Below, one piece after another: positions 40,533-48,499 of a stretch of 64,000 nt of DNA; positions within the stretch are counted from its first letter, which is position 1, and each line of letters begins with the position of its first letter. Below the pieces are notes generated by a model. It was not told the DNA's origin, did no database searches, and was given only the letters and a program-made list of their open reading frames with translations. The translations under genes were made by a program, and so were the position numbers. Source of the DNA: Palsa-883 sp963826975 (GTDB lineage Bacteria; Pseudomonadota; Alphaproteobacteria; Acetobacterales; Acetobacteraceae); NCBI GenBank assembly GCA_963826975.1, contig CAWGZJ010000003.1, positions 186,001 through 250,000 of the forward strand, given 5' to 3'.

Positions 40533-41726
40533 ATGACGCGGCTGTTTGTGGCTTGTCTGGGCCTGCTCGCGGTGCTTGCCGGCGTGCCAGGTGCCGGTGT
40601 TTCTGGGGCCTGGGCGCAGTCGACGGTCAAGGTCGGGGTGATCCTGCCGTTCTCGGGGCAGTTCGCCGATACCGGCATCCAGCTTGACAACGGCATCAAG
40701 CTTTACATGCAGCAGCACGGCGACACCGTTGCCGGCAAGAAGATCGAGGTCATCCGCAAGGATGTCGGCGGCATCGCCCCCGAGGTCGCCAAGCGCCTGG
40801 CGCAGGAGTTGGTGGTGCGCGACAACGTGGACATTCTCGCCGGCTTCGCATTGACCCCGAATGCGCTGGCGGCCGCGGATGTCTCGGCGCAGGCGAAGAA
40901 GTTCATGGTGGTGATGAATGCCGCCACCTCGATCGTGACCACCAAGTCGCCGTACATTGCGCGCACCTCGGTGACGATCCCGCAGATCGATGAGCCGTTC
41001 GGCGACTGGGCGGCGAAGCAGGGGGTGAAGACGGTCTACACGATGGTGTCCGACTACGGGCCGGGCATCGATGCCGAGACCAGCTTCATCCGCGGGTTCG
41101 AGGCGGCGGGCGGCAAGACGGTCGGCTCGGTGCGGGTGCCGGTGGCCAACCCGGATTTCTCCGCTTTCGTGCAGCGCGCCAAGGATGCCAATCCGGATGC
41201 GATCTTCATCTTCGTGCCTGGGGGCGCGCAGCCGGCGGCGCTGGGGAAGGCGCTGGCCAGCCGCGGTATCACGCCGAAGACCACGAAGATCCTGGGGAAC
41301 GGCGAGATCGCGATGGAGGACGCGCTGAAGAACATGGGCGACGATGCGGTCGGCATCATTACGGCGTTCCATTACGATGCCGGTCACAACTCGGCGCTGA
41401 ACCGGCAGTTCGTCACCGCCTACGTCAAGGCATTCGGGCGCAATCCCGACATCTTCTCGATCGGCGGGTATGACGGCATGCGGCTGATCTACGACGCGCT
41501 GGCGAAGACCGGCGGCAAGACCGGCGGGCAGGCGCTGATCGACGCGGCGAAGGGAATGGCGTGGGAGAGCCCGCGCGGGCCGATCGCCATCGACAAGGAC
41601 ACCCGCGACATCGTCCAGACGGTCTACATCCGTCGGGTGGAGAAGGTCGACGGCCGGCTGGTGAACGTCGAGTTCGACAAGATCGCCGATGTGAAGGATC
41701 CGGCGAAGGCGCGCATGGCCAAGTGA
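40533..41726 (+). CDS. Branched-chain-type ABC transporter substrate-binding protein
   Basis: A 397-residue periplasmic binding protein (LivJ/LivK type). Signal peptide to AWAQ at about 28. The mature N-terminus TVKVGVILPFSGQFADTGIQ and later DYGPGIDAETSFIRGFEAAG are characteristic. It has a two-lobed type I fold. Ligands of this family range from leucine/valine to amides, urea and aromatic compounds, so specificity is open. It heads the operon SBP-LivH-LivM-LivG-LivF. A long palindrome separates it from livH. Confidence 0.93.
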   Translation: MTRLFVACLGLLAVLAGVPGAGVSGAWAQSTVKVGVILPFSGQFADTGIQLDNGIKLYMQQHGDTVAGKKIEVIRKDVGGIAPEVAKRLAQELVVRDNVDILAGFALTPNALAAADVSAQAKKFMVVMNAATSIVTTKSPYIARTSVTIPQIDEPFGDWAAKQGVKTVYTMVSDYGPGIDAETSFIRGFEAAGGKTVGSVRVPVANPDFSAFVQRAKDANPDAIFIFVPGGAQPAALGKALASRGITPKTTKILGNGEIAMEDALKNMGDDAVGIITAFHYDAGHNSALNRQFVTAYVKAFGRNPDIFSIGGYDGMRLIYDALAKTGGKTGGQALIDAAKGMAWESPRGPIAIDKDTRDIVQTVYIRRVEKVDGRLVNVEFDKIADVKDPAKARMAK

Positions 41727-41840
41727 GGGGCGCGGTTGTTTGGGCCGGGCCGCTGGGGCGTGGGTGTGATGGGCGCTCGGGGTCGCGTTGGGGTTTTGTC
41801 TTGTGGGTATAACGATAAGCTCGGACGAGCATGCAACATT

Positions 41841-41990
41841 CTCCCCCTCCCCTTGAGGGCTTGGGCCGCGAAGCGGACCGAGGATGGGGGGAGGGGTTCG
41901 TGCGAGGGTCACACTGAAGATTCTTGCGCGCCGACCCCTCCCCCCATCCTCGGTCCGCTTCGCGGCCCAAGCCCTCAAGGGGAGGGGGAG
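41841..41990. repeat. Family-2 palindrome with 57-bp arms
   Basis: Left arm 41841-41897 (CTCCCCCTCCCCTTGAGGGC, then TTGGGCCGCGAAGCGGACCG, AGGATGGGGGGAGGGG) is exactly inverted at 41934-41990. The right arm ends GGGGAGGGGGAG five bases before the livH ATG, so the repeat supplies the ribosome-binding site of livH. Confidence 0.93.
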
Positions 41991-41995
41991 ATTCA

Positions 41996-42880
41996 ATGCG
42001 CGATCCGCCGATGATCGCGCCGGCGGTTGGCGTGATCTTCGATGGTTTCGCCTACGGCATGTTGCTGTTCCTGCTGTCGGTTGGGCTGTCGGTCACGCTG
42101 GGGCTGATGAACTTCGTCAACCTGGCGCACGGCGCGTTTGCCATGCTGGGTGGTTACGTCACCGCGACATTGATGAACGCGCTGGGCTGGCCGTTCCTGG
42201 CCACGCTGCCGATGGCGTTCGTGCTGACCGGGGTGGTCAGCGTGGGGTTCGAGCGCACATTGTATCGCCGGCTGTATCGCGCGCGCGACCTGGATCAGGT
42301 GCTGCTGACGATCGGGCTGGTGTTCATGTCGGTTGCCGCGGCCGCCTTCTTCTACGGCACGCAGCAGCAGCCGGTGCGGCTGCCGGAACACCTGCGCGGC
42401 TACACCACCGTGCTGGGCGTCAACTTCAGCCATTACCGGCTATTCCTGATTGTCGTGGCGCTGGCCGTTACGCTGGCGCTGGTGGTTGCGCTGGAGCGTA
42501 CCCGGTTCGGCGCCCAGGTGCGCGCCGCGGTGGACAACCAGCGCATGGCGCGAGGACTTGGCATCAATGTAGAACTAGTGTTCGCCGTCACGTTTGCGCT
42601 CGGCAGCGGGTTGGCCGGGCTGGGCGGTGCGCTGGCGATCGAGATCGTCGGCCTCGATCCGAATTTTGCCACCACCTATCTGATCTACGTGCTGATCGTT
42701 GTCGCGGTTGGCGGGTTGGGGTCGATCCGGGGATCGTTCCTCGCCGCGGTCCTGGTCGGCGTCAGCGATGCCGCGGGCAAATATTACGTTCCGACATTGG
42801 GATCGTTCCTGATCTACCTGGTGATGATCAGCCTGCTGCTGTGGCGCCCGTCCGGGCTGCTCGGAAGAGCCCGGGCGTGA
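41996..42880 (+). CDS. livH: Branched-chain-type ABC permease, LivH family
   Basis: A 294-residue inner-membrane permease starting MRDPPMIAPAVGVIFDGFAY. LivH landmarks are SVGLSVTLGLMNFVNLAHGA and, near the end, VAVGGLGSIRGSFLAAVLVG. About eight hydrophobic segments are visible. The start lies at the edge of a 57-bp-arm palindrome whose G-rich end acts as Shine-Dalgarno sequence. It overlaps livM by four bases (GTGA). Confidence 0.93.
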   Translation: MRDPPMIAPAVGVIFDGFAYGMLLFLLSVGLSVTLGLMNFVNLAHGAFAMLGGYVTATLMNALGWPFLATLPMAFVLTGVVSVGFERTLYRRLYRARDLDQVLLTIGLVFMSVAAAAFFYGTQQQPVRLPEHLRGYTTVLGVNFSHYRLFLIVVALAVTLALVVALERTRFGAQVRAAVDNQRMARGLGINVELVFAVTFALGSGLAGLGGALAIEIVGLDPNFATTYLIYVLIVVAVGGLGSIRGSFLAAVLVGVSDAAGKYYVPTLGSFLIYLVMISLLLWRPSGLLGRARA

Positions 42881-43866
42881 GTGCGAGCCTGGCGATCGAT
42901 CCGCATCGGCATCTGTCTGAACGCCGGCGCTGGCGGCGGGTCGAGGTGGTGTTTTGGCTGGCGACGCTGCTGCCCTTCGTGGTGGTGCCGTCCTATCTGA
43001 CGCTGGCGAGCCAGATCGCCATCACCGCGATCTTCGCGGTCTCGCTCGATCTGATCCTGGGCTATGCCGGGCTGGTATCGCTGGGGCACGCGGCATTCTT
43101 TGGCCTCGGCGCGTATACCGCCGGGCTGCTGGCCAAGGCGGGCTGGGGTGAGCCGTTGTCCGGTCTGCTGATCGCCGCCTCGGTGGCGGGGGTGTTTGGC
43201 TGGGTGACGGGCTTCGTCGTGGTGCGGGTGCGGCATCTTGCGCTGATCATGGTCACGCTCGGCATCGGTCTGCTGTTGTACGAGATGGCGAACCGCGAGA
43301 GCTGGCTGACCGGCGGGAATGACGGGTTGCAGGGTGTGGTGATGTGGCCGTTGTTCGGCCAATTCGAGTTCGATCTATATGGCTATACCGCCTACGGCTA
43401 TGCGTTGGCGGCGTTGCTGCTGGTGGTGCTGGCGGCGCGGCGGCTGATCCACTCGCCGTTTGGCCTTTCATTGCGTGCGATCCGCGAGAACGAGCGACGC
43501 ATGCCGGCGATCGGCGCGCCGAGCCGGATGCGACTGCACACTGTCTATACGATCGCCGCCACCATGGCCGGGGTCGCCGGCGGGCTGCTGGGGCAGACCA
43601 CGCAGTTCGTCGATTTGTCGACGCTTGGATTTCAACGCTCGGCGGACCTGCTGGTGATGCTGGCGCTTGGTGGGACTGGGCGGCTGTATGGCGGCATTGT
43701 CGGCGCCATCGTGTTCATGGTCGCGCGTGACCAGCTTGCGGATATGAATCCACAATATTGGTACTTCTGGATTGGCCTGCTGCTGGTTGGCGTGGTGCTG
43801 TTTTTGCCCAACGGGATTTTGGGTGGATTGGCGCGGCTGCTGCCTCGCGCGCGGGGCGAGGTATGA
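42877..43866 (+). CDS. livM: Branched-chain-type ABC permease, LivM family
   Basis: A 329-residue permease from GTG 42877. The family core LDLILGYAGLVSLGHAAFFG is followed by GAYTAGLLAK, SPFGLSLRAIRENERRMPAI and ALGGTGRLYGGIVGAIVF. It forms a heterodimeric channel with LivH. Its TGA stop coincides with the first bases of a MITE-like element, implying insertion exactly at the gene end or stop codon supply by the element. Confidence 0.93.
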   Translation: MSASLAIDPHRHLSERRRWRRVEVVFWLATLLPFVVVPSYLTLASQIAITAIFAVSLDLILGYAGLVSLGHAAFFGLGAYTAGLLAKAGWGEPLSGLLIAASVAGVFGWVTGFVVVRVRHLALIMVTLGIGLLLYEMANRESWLTGGNDGLQGVVMWPLFGQFEFDLYGYTAYGYALAALLLVVLAARRLIHSPFGLSLRAIRENERRMPAIGAPSRMRLHTVYTIAATMAGVAGGLLGQTTQFVDLSTLGFQRSADLLVMLALGGTGRLYGGIVGAIVFMVARDQLADMNPQYWYFWIGLLLVGVVLFLPNGILGGLARLLPRARGEV

Positions 43867-44057
43867 TATACACCTCGTTCGAAGGAATCTGTGCTCTGTC
43901 GTATGACAGGAAGCAAGAAATTCACCACAGAGACACAGAGGCGCAGAGTCGAAAGAACAAGTGGCTAGCTCGATATTCTTCTCTGTGCCTCTGTGGTGAT
44001 TATTTGTTTCTATCATTCATCGAAAGCACGGATTTCCATGGGTAAGTGGTATACCAG
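43864..44057. mobile_element. MITE-like palindromic element, copy 1
   Basis: About 194 bp. Ends are TGATATACACC and GGTATACCAG, inverse of each other with mismatches. Centrally TTCACCACAGAGACACAGAG pairs with CTCTGTGCCTCTGTGGTGA. The same architecture with about 60-70% identity, including AT[A]TTCTTCTC and GGATTTCC blocks, occurs at 50214-50413. No coding capacity. Confidence 0.75.
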
Positions 44058-44080
44058 CCGTCCGAATGATCAACTCTTCG

Positions 44081-44178
44081 GTGCCCCCCGTCGTCGTGGC
44101 CGGCGAACGCCGGTATCCACGACTTGTCTTCGCCGCAACAAAGCAAGTCGTGGGTACCGGCATGCGCCGGCATGACGT
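44081..44178. repeat. Dispersed palindromic repeat, family 3, copy 3
   Basis: CCGGTATCCACGACTTGTCT and AAGTCGTGGGTACCGG form the arms, then CATGCGCCGGCATGACG. It directly follows the MITE-like element in the livM-livG gap, so two repeat types are stacked there. Confidence 0.85.
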
Positions 44179-44274
44179 GGAGCAAGCGCCGGTGGGTCAA
44201 TCTTCATGTCGGCTGGTATTGCGCGCGGTTGATACGGTGAGTTGGTCGTTCCGGGTGCGCGTCGAGTGACAGTC

Positions 44275-45132
44275 ATGACCGCCGCACTTAGCGCGCACGG
44301 GCTGCACAAGCGATTTGGCTCGCTGGTGGTGGCGCAGGACATTCATTTCGCGCTGCCACCGGGCGCGCGCCATGCGCTGATCGGACCCAACGGCGCCGGC
44401 AAGACCACGTTGATCAATCTGCTGACCGGCGCGCTGCGCCCCGATGCGGGCGAGGTCCTGCTGGACGGCGAGGCAATCACCGCATTGGCGCCGGAGCTCC
44501 GGGTAAAGCGCGGGCTGGTGCGTACGTTTCAGATCAACACGCTGTTTCCGGAGCTCGATCCGCTCGAGGCGGTGACGCTTGTGGTGTGCGAGCGGCTGGG
44601 CGTTGCTGGTAATTGGTGGCGCCCCGTGCCGGCGTTCCGGGCGGCAGTGGACGAGGCTCATACGATACTCGCAACGCTTGGTCTCGGCACGGTGTGCCAT
44701 CGGCCGACGCGGCTGCTGGCCTATGGGCAGCAGCGGCTTCTGGAGCTGGCATTGGCGCTGGCGACGCGCCCCAAGGTGCTGCTGCTCGACGAGCCCGCGG
44801 CTGGCGTGCCGCGTCAGGAGGGCGGCGCGCTGTTCGCGGCGATCGAGGGTTTGTCGGCGGAGCTCACGGTGCTGTTCATCGAGCACGACATGGACATCGT
44901 GTTCCGTTTCGCCAGCCGGGTGATCGTGATGCTCGGCGGGCGCATCCTGGTGGAAGGCAGCCCGGAAGAGATCGCCGCCGATCCCCGCGTGCGCGAGGTC
45001 TATCTGGGCGGCGGTAGGGACGCTGGCGCACGACATGCCGACGCCGGACGTGCCGACGCTGGACACGCTGACGCTGGGCACGCTGACGCCGGACGTGCCG
45101 ATGCGGGACGTGCCGACCCCGGACATGACTAA
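44275..45132 (+). CDS. livG: Branched-chain-type ABC ATP-binding protein, LivG family
   Basis: A 285-residue ATPase. Walker A GPNGAGKTT, LivG-type LVRTFQINTLFPELDPLEAV, signature AYGQQRLLELALAL (in place of the usual LSYGQQR), Walker B VLLLDEPAAGV and switch LFIEHDMDIVF. The domain ends at about residue 248 (VREVYLGGG). A low-complexity tail of about 36 residues built of ADAGR/ADAGH units follows, encoded by 15-bp tandem repeats. The tail is absent from typical LivG. The stop overlaps livF by eight bases. Confidence 0.93.
   Translation: MTAALSAHGLHKRFGSLVVAQDIHFALPPGARHALIGPNGAGKTTLINLLTGALRPDAGEVLLDGEAITALAPELRVKRGLVRTFQINTLFPELDPLEAVTLVVCERLGVAGNWWRPVPAFRAAVDEAHTILATLGLGTVCHRPTRLLAYGQQRLLELALALATRPKVLLLDEPAAGVPRQEGGALFAAIEGLSAELTVLFIEHDMDIVFRFASRVIVMLGGRILVEGSPEEIAADPRVREVYLGGGRDAGARHADAGRADAGHADAGHADAGRADAGRADPGHD
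45019..45127. repeat. Tandem 15-bp repeat array spanning the livG/livF junction
   Basis: Six complete 15-base units from 45034 to 45123 of the type CGTGCCGACGCTGGA/CACGCTGACGCCGGA, with a degenerate unit before. They encode (H/R)ADAG units in the livG frame and VPTPD/TLTLG-type units in the livF frame, where ATG 45035 could extend LivF. Confidence 0.9.
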
Positions 45133-45847
45133 GCCGTTGCTCGCATTGCGCGATTTGCGTGCTGGTTATGGGGAGTCAGTCGTGCTCGATGGTGTGTCGG
45201 TCGAGCTGCCGGAGGGCGGCAGCCTGGCGGTGTTGGGCCGCAACGGTGTTGGCAAGACCACGCTGCTGGCGACGATCATGGGATGCACGAGTGTAGGCGC
45301 CGGCGCGATGCTGTGGCGTGGGCGCGACCTTGCACGGATGGCGCCGCATCGGCGGGCCCGGCTTGGGATCGGCTGGGTGGCGCAAGAGCGGGAGATCTTC
45401 CCGTCGCTGACGGTTGAGGAGAACCTGACGGTGGCGGCGCGGCCCGGACCTTGGTCGTTGCGCAGCGTGCATGAGCTGTTTCCGCGCCTGGCGGAGCGGC
45501 GACGCAACATGGGCACCCATCTGTCCGGCGGTGAGCAACAGATGCTGGCGATCGCGCGGGCGCTGATGACCAATCCCGCGCTGCTGCTGCTGGACGAGCC
45601 GCTGGAAGGGTTGGCGCCGATCATCGTCGAGGAGCTGGCCGGCGCGATCGCCGGCATGATCGCCAGGGAGGGGACGGCGGTCGTGCTGGTCGAGCAGCAC
45701 GCCCGCATTGCTTTGTCGCTGACGCGCGATGTGGTGGTGCTGGAGCGCGGGATCATTGCGCATCGCGGCAGGTCGGATGCGCTGATGCAGGATCAGGCCG
45801 CGCTTGATCGTCTTGTCGGTCTTTCGATACGGCACGGTCGGACCTGA
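45125..45847 (+). CDS. livF: Branched-chain-type ABC ATP-binding protein, LivF family
   Basis: A 240-residue ATPase from ATG 45125 (MTKPLLALRDLRAGYGESVV). Walker A GRNGVGKTT, GIGWVAQEREIFPSLTVEEN, signature LSGGEQQMLAIARAL, Walker B LLLLDEPLEGLAP and switch VEQHARIALSL are all intact. It pairs with LivG. In-frame ATGs at 45035 and 45101 lie in the repeat array and would add a (TPDVP)-type leader; the chosen start matches family length. Confidence 0.93.
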   Translation: MTKPLLALRDLRAGYGESVVLDGVSVELPEGGSLAVLGRNGVGKTTLLATIMGCTSVGAGAMLWRGRDLARMAPHRRARLGIGWVAQEREIFPSLTVEENLTVAARPGPWSLRSVHELFPRLAERRRNMGTHLSGGEQQMLAIARALMTNPALLLLDEPLEGLAPIIVEELAGAIAGMIAREGTAVVLVEQHARIALSLTRDVVVLERGIIAHRGRSDALMQDQAALDRLVGLSIRHGRT

Positions 45848-46030
45848 TTCGGGGGTGCTCGCGGCACGGCGGCGGGATGGGCGTCCGGGTCAGGTCCGGT
45901 CATGACGAAATTGGGGTTGGGTATGATGAAACTGGCATTGGGCATGGGGCCTCGGGCGTGATGAAATTGGCGGCTTGTTTCCGCGGCTGGCCTCCTGGAC
46001 CATAGCCCATCATCGAATGCGAGGATCGAC

Positions 46031-47059
46031 ATGGCCTGGCCGACACAGCAGGGCGTGTTTCCCCTGGGGGACCTGATGCTGCAATCCGGCGCGACGTTGC
46101 CGGACGCGCGATTGTCGTGGAAGGCGCACGGCACGCTGTCCGCCGCGCGCGACAATGTCGTGCTGTATCCCACCAGCTATGGCGCGCAGCATCCGGATTT
46201 GGAGTGGTTGATCGGGCCGGGTGGGGTGCTCGATCCGACGCGCTATTTCGTTGTCATTGTGGATATGTTCGGCAATGGGCTGTCGTCCTCGCCGTCGGAT
46301 ACGGCGGAGTACCCGTCGCTGGTCACCGTGTTCGACAACGTGCACGCCCAGCGCCGCCTGCTGCGCGAGGTGTTCGGGATCGAGCAATTGGCCTGCGTGT
46401 ATGGTTGGTCGATGGGCGCGTTGCAGGCCTATCACTGGGCGGCGCTGTTCCCCGACGCGGTGGCGCGCGTGGTGGTGAACTGCGGGGTCGCGCGCACCGC
46501 CGTGCACAACCAGGTGTTCCTGCGTGGACTGATGGGGGTGCTGGAGGCGGCGCCGGAGCACCTGGGGCACGGGCGGTTCGCGGCGGAGCCGGTGGCTGCC
46601 AAGCGCGCCTTCGGACGGATCTACGCCGGCTGGGCGCTGAGCCAGGATTTTTACCGCGCCGGGCTGCATCTGGCGTCGGGGCCGGCGCCCAATCTGGGCG
46701 CGCCGGACCTGGAGACGTTCCTGCGCACCGATTGGGAGGATCGGTTCGGGGCTCGGCCGGCGGCGAACCAGTACGCCCAGCTTCGCACCTGGGATGCGGC
46801 GGATATCAGTGCGAACGCGGTGTATGGCGGGGACCTGCCGGCGGCGCTGCGCGCCATCAAGGCGCGGGTGTTGCTGATGCCGGGCGAGACCGATCTGTAT
46901 TTCCGCGTCGCGGACAACGCGGCGGAGCTGCCGTATCTGGCGCGGGCCGCGCTGCGGCCGATCCCCAGCATCTGGGGTCATCGCGCCGGTAATCCGGCGC
47001 CGAACCCGGCGGACGCGCGGTTCGTGAAGGAGGCTGTGCGGGACTGGTTGGCCGCGTAG
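46031..47059 (+). CDS. MetX-like alpha/beta-hydrolase acyltransferase
   Basis: A 342-residue protein of the homoserine O-acetyltransferase-like alpha/beta hydrolase family. The nucleophile elbow is YGWSMGALQAYHWA; the acid is in MPGETDLYFRVAD and the histidine in SIWGHRAGNPAPNP, so the triad is complete. GNGLSSSPSDTAEYP is typical. GAGG precedes the ATG. True MetX proteins have a longer lid and a GSSMGG-type elbow, so this is more likely a related hydrolase or acyltransferase than the methionine enzyme. The 183-base region before it contains imperfect ATGATGAAATTGG repeats. Confidence 0.8.
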   Translation: MAWPTQQGVFPLGDLMLQSGATLPDARLSWKAHGTLSAARDNVVLYPTSYGAQHPDLEWLIGPGGVLDPTRYFVVIVDMFGNGLSSSPSDTAEYPSLVTVFDNVHAQRRLLREVFGIEQLACVYGWSMGALQAYHWAALFPDAVARVVVNCGVARTAVHNQVFLRGLMGVLEAAPEHLGHGRFAAEPVAAKRAFGRIYAGWALSQDFYRAGLHLASGPAPNLGAPDLETFLRTDWEDRFGARPAANQYAQLRTWDAADISANAVYGGDLPAALRAIKARVLLMPGETDLYFRVADNAAELPYLARAALRPIPSIWGHRAGNPAPNPADARFVKEAVRDWLAA

Positions 47060-47065
47060 GGCTGT

Positions 47066-47449
47066 TTATGGGAGCGGGTAGTCGCGAACAATGCCGGCGG
47101 CGTCGATCTCGAACAGCCGCCCGTCCGGAAGCGCGCCCTGATGGATTTCGGCCTCGATCGCGTTCGCGAGGATTTCGCCCAGCTCGATCTGCTCTCGCCT
47201 GCCCTTGGCGCTGCGCAGTACCGCCAGCCCGGGGTGCTCCGGGCTGGTGCGGCCAAGCTTGCGGAAGTCCTGGCCGTTGCTTGTCAGGATGATGCGATGC
47301 TCGATCATGGCGTGGGCGAGGACGTCGGCATCCGAGGCACCACGCAAGCCGGCTTCGTTGACGTGCACGGCGTCGAAGCCAAGGTAATAGCGCAGATGCC
47401 GGGCAAGCTGTGGCGACAGGTTTTCGTCGATCAGGAAGCGGGGCGCCAC
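47066..47449 (-). CDS. DUF5615 PIN-like toxin candidate
   Basis: A 127-residue PIN-like protein: FLIDENLSPQLARHLR opens the domain, VNEAGLRGASDADVLAHA carries central acidic residues, and RIILTSNGQDFRKLG completes the site. DUF5615 proteins resemble VapC-type ribonucleases and usually follow a DUF433 gene, as here. The 19-base overlap with that gene indicates one transcript. Likely toxin role by context; RNase activity unproven. Confidence 0.85.
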   Translation of the reverse strand: MAPRFLIDENLSPQLARHLRYYLGFDAVHVNEAGLRGASDADVLAHAMIEHRIILTSNGQDFRKLGRTSPEHPGLAVLRSAKGRREQIELGEILANAIEAEIHQGALPDGRLFEIDAAGIVRDYPLP

Positions 47450-48006
47450 AGCTCTCCCGCGGGCCGGCCGCGCGGCGGGTTGGCCTTGGCGTACAGCGCG
47501 GCTGCTTCCACGGTTTCCTGATCCAGGTATGGATAGTCTTCAAGGATGCTGGCGATCGAATCGCCCGCGTTGATCCGGCCCAGGATCGCCTGCGCGGTGA
47601 TCCGGGTGCCGCGGATCACCGGGGTCCCGCCCATGATGTCCGGATCGCTGACGATCAGGTCGCGCGCGCGTTCGTACAGCCGCATCCGCTGCCGTGCCGG
47701 CCCGAGGGCCTTTCCGGCGTCGATGCGCACCAGATCGCCGATGATTAGGTCGCCGGTCATGTCCATGGGGGATAGGTCCGATTGGTTAAGGAGCCGATAA
47801 GCGTCGGCGGGGGAAACGTGCACTTCCTGTGGCAAGGCTTGGATCAAGGCGAATGCCAGCAGCGCCGCGTCGTCCAGGCGCCGCCGGTGTGTGTTGTGGT
47901 CGGTGCGCGCTGGGATCCGGCCAGTGGTGATGGCCTTCTGCACCGCCGACAGCGGTGCGCCCGACATCGCGGCAACTTCCTGCGGGGTGTAGGCCACCGG
48001 CGGCAT
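47431..48006 (-). CDS. DUF433-domain antitoxin/regulator with N-terminal HTH-like region
   Basis: A 191-residue protein. The C-terminal DUF433 domain (about 110-170) is seen in VSDPDIMGGTPVIRGTRITA and INAGDSIASILEDYPYLDQE. The N-terminus PPVAYTPQEVAAMSGAPLSA resembles a MerR/excisionase-type helix-turn-helix, giving a DNA-binding plus DUF433 layout longer than the usual 75-residue antitoxin. AAGGA precedes the ATG at 48006. It probably represses its own operon and binds the PIN-like partner. Confidence 0.8.
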   Translation of the reverse strand: MPPVAYTPQEVAAMSGAPLSAVQKAITTGRIPARTDHNTHRRRLDDAALLAFALIQALPQEVHVSPADAYRLLNQSDLSPMDMTGDLIIGDLVRIDAGKALGPARQRMRLYERARDLIVSDPDIMGGTPVIRGTRITAQAILGRINAGDSIASILEDYPYLDQETVEAAALYAKANPPRGRPAGELWRPAS

Positions 48007-48162
48007 AATTCATATCCTTCGGACATGAATTACTCCGATCCGGGGGGGTTGTCTACGCCTCGGTTTCGCCGGCGGCAGTTCTCATTGTGATGCGACGGCC
48101 ATGACGATCCGGGCAACTCAGCCGAGAAGTCGGTGGCTACTTGGCAGGCGGGAAATTTATTC

Positions 48163-48192
48163 TTGACAGAAACTCTACATATATCGAATATG
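48163..48192 (+). promoter_or_regulatory. Promoter and operator of the padR gene
   Basis: TTGACA (48163-48168) and GAATAT (48186-48191) are spaced 17 bases. The inverted repeat CATAT-ATCGA-ATATG (48178-48192) overlaps the -10, a layout fitting PadR autorepression. Transcription would start at or within a base or two of the padR ATG (48197), implying a leaderless mRNA. Confidence 0.65.
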
Positions 48193-48196
48193 AGCC

Positions 48197-48499
48197 ATGC
48201 CACGCAAACCGAACAATTCGCGCCAGACCCGCACCCTGCTGGCCACCTTCCTTGAACGCTCGCAGACATGGCGGCACGGGTATGACCTGTCGAAGGAGAC
48301 GGGCCTCCGATCCGGTACGCTGTATCCCCTGCTCATGCGACTGAGTGAGCAGGGCTTGCTGGAATCACGCTGGCAGGAAGCGGAACGCCCCGGCCTGCCG
48401 CCCCGTCATGTCTACCGGCTGACGGCTCGGGGGCTGGCGCTGGCTCAGGAGCAAGCGATGCAAGTTGCTGCCGGCGATTGCGCGGCGGTGCTGACATGA
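48197..48499 (+). CDS. PadR-family transcriptional regulator
   Basis: A 100-residue winged-helix regulator: TLLATFLERSQTWRHGYDLS, then TGLRSGTLYPLLMRLSEQGL and the wing PGLPPRHVYRLTARG are the PadR hallmarks. There is no long C-terminal dimerisation helix, so it belongs to the short PadR-s2 group. The ATG is preceded by a consensus promoter with no space for a ribosome site. The stop overlaps the next gene by four bases (ATGA), coupling regulator and membrane protein. Confidence 0.9.
   Translation: MPRKPNNSRQTRTLLATFLERSQTWRHGYDLSKETGLRSGTLYPLLMRLSEQGLLESRWQEAERPGLPPRHVYRLTARGLALAQEQAMQVAAGDCAAVLT

Noticed and set aside
45034..45123. CRISPR-like array at the livG/livF junction
   Set aside because: Units are contiguous 15-mers without spacers and encode in-frame peptides. 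No cas gene is in the window.
45035..45124. Start of LivF at 45035
   Set aside because: This would add a repeat-encoded leader. Family length and conserved opening favour ATG 45125, though the longer form is kept as a finding.
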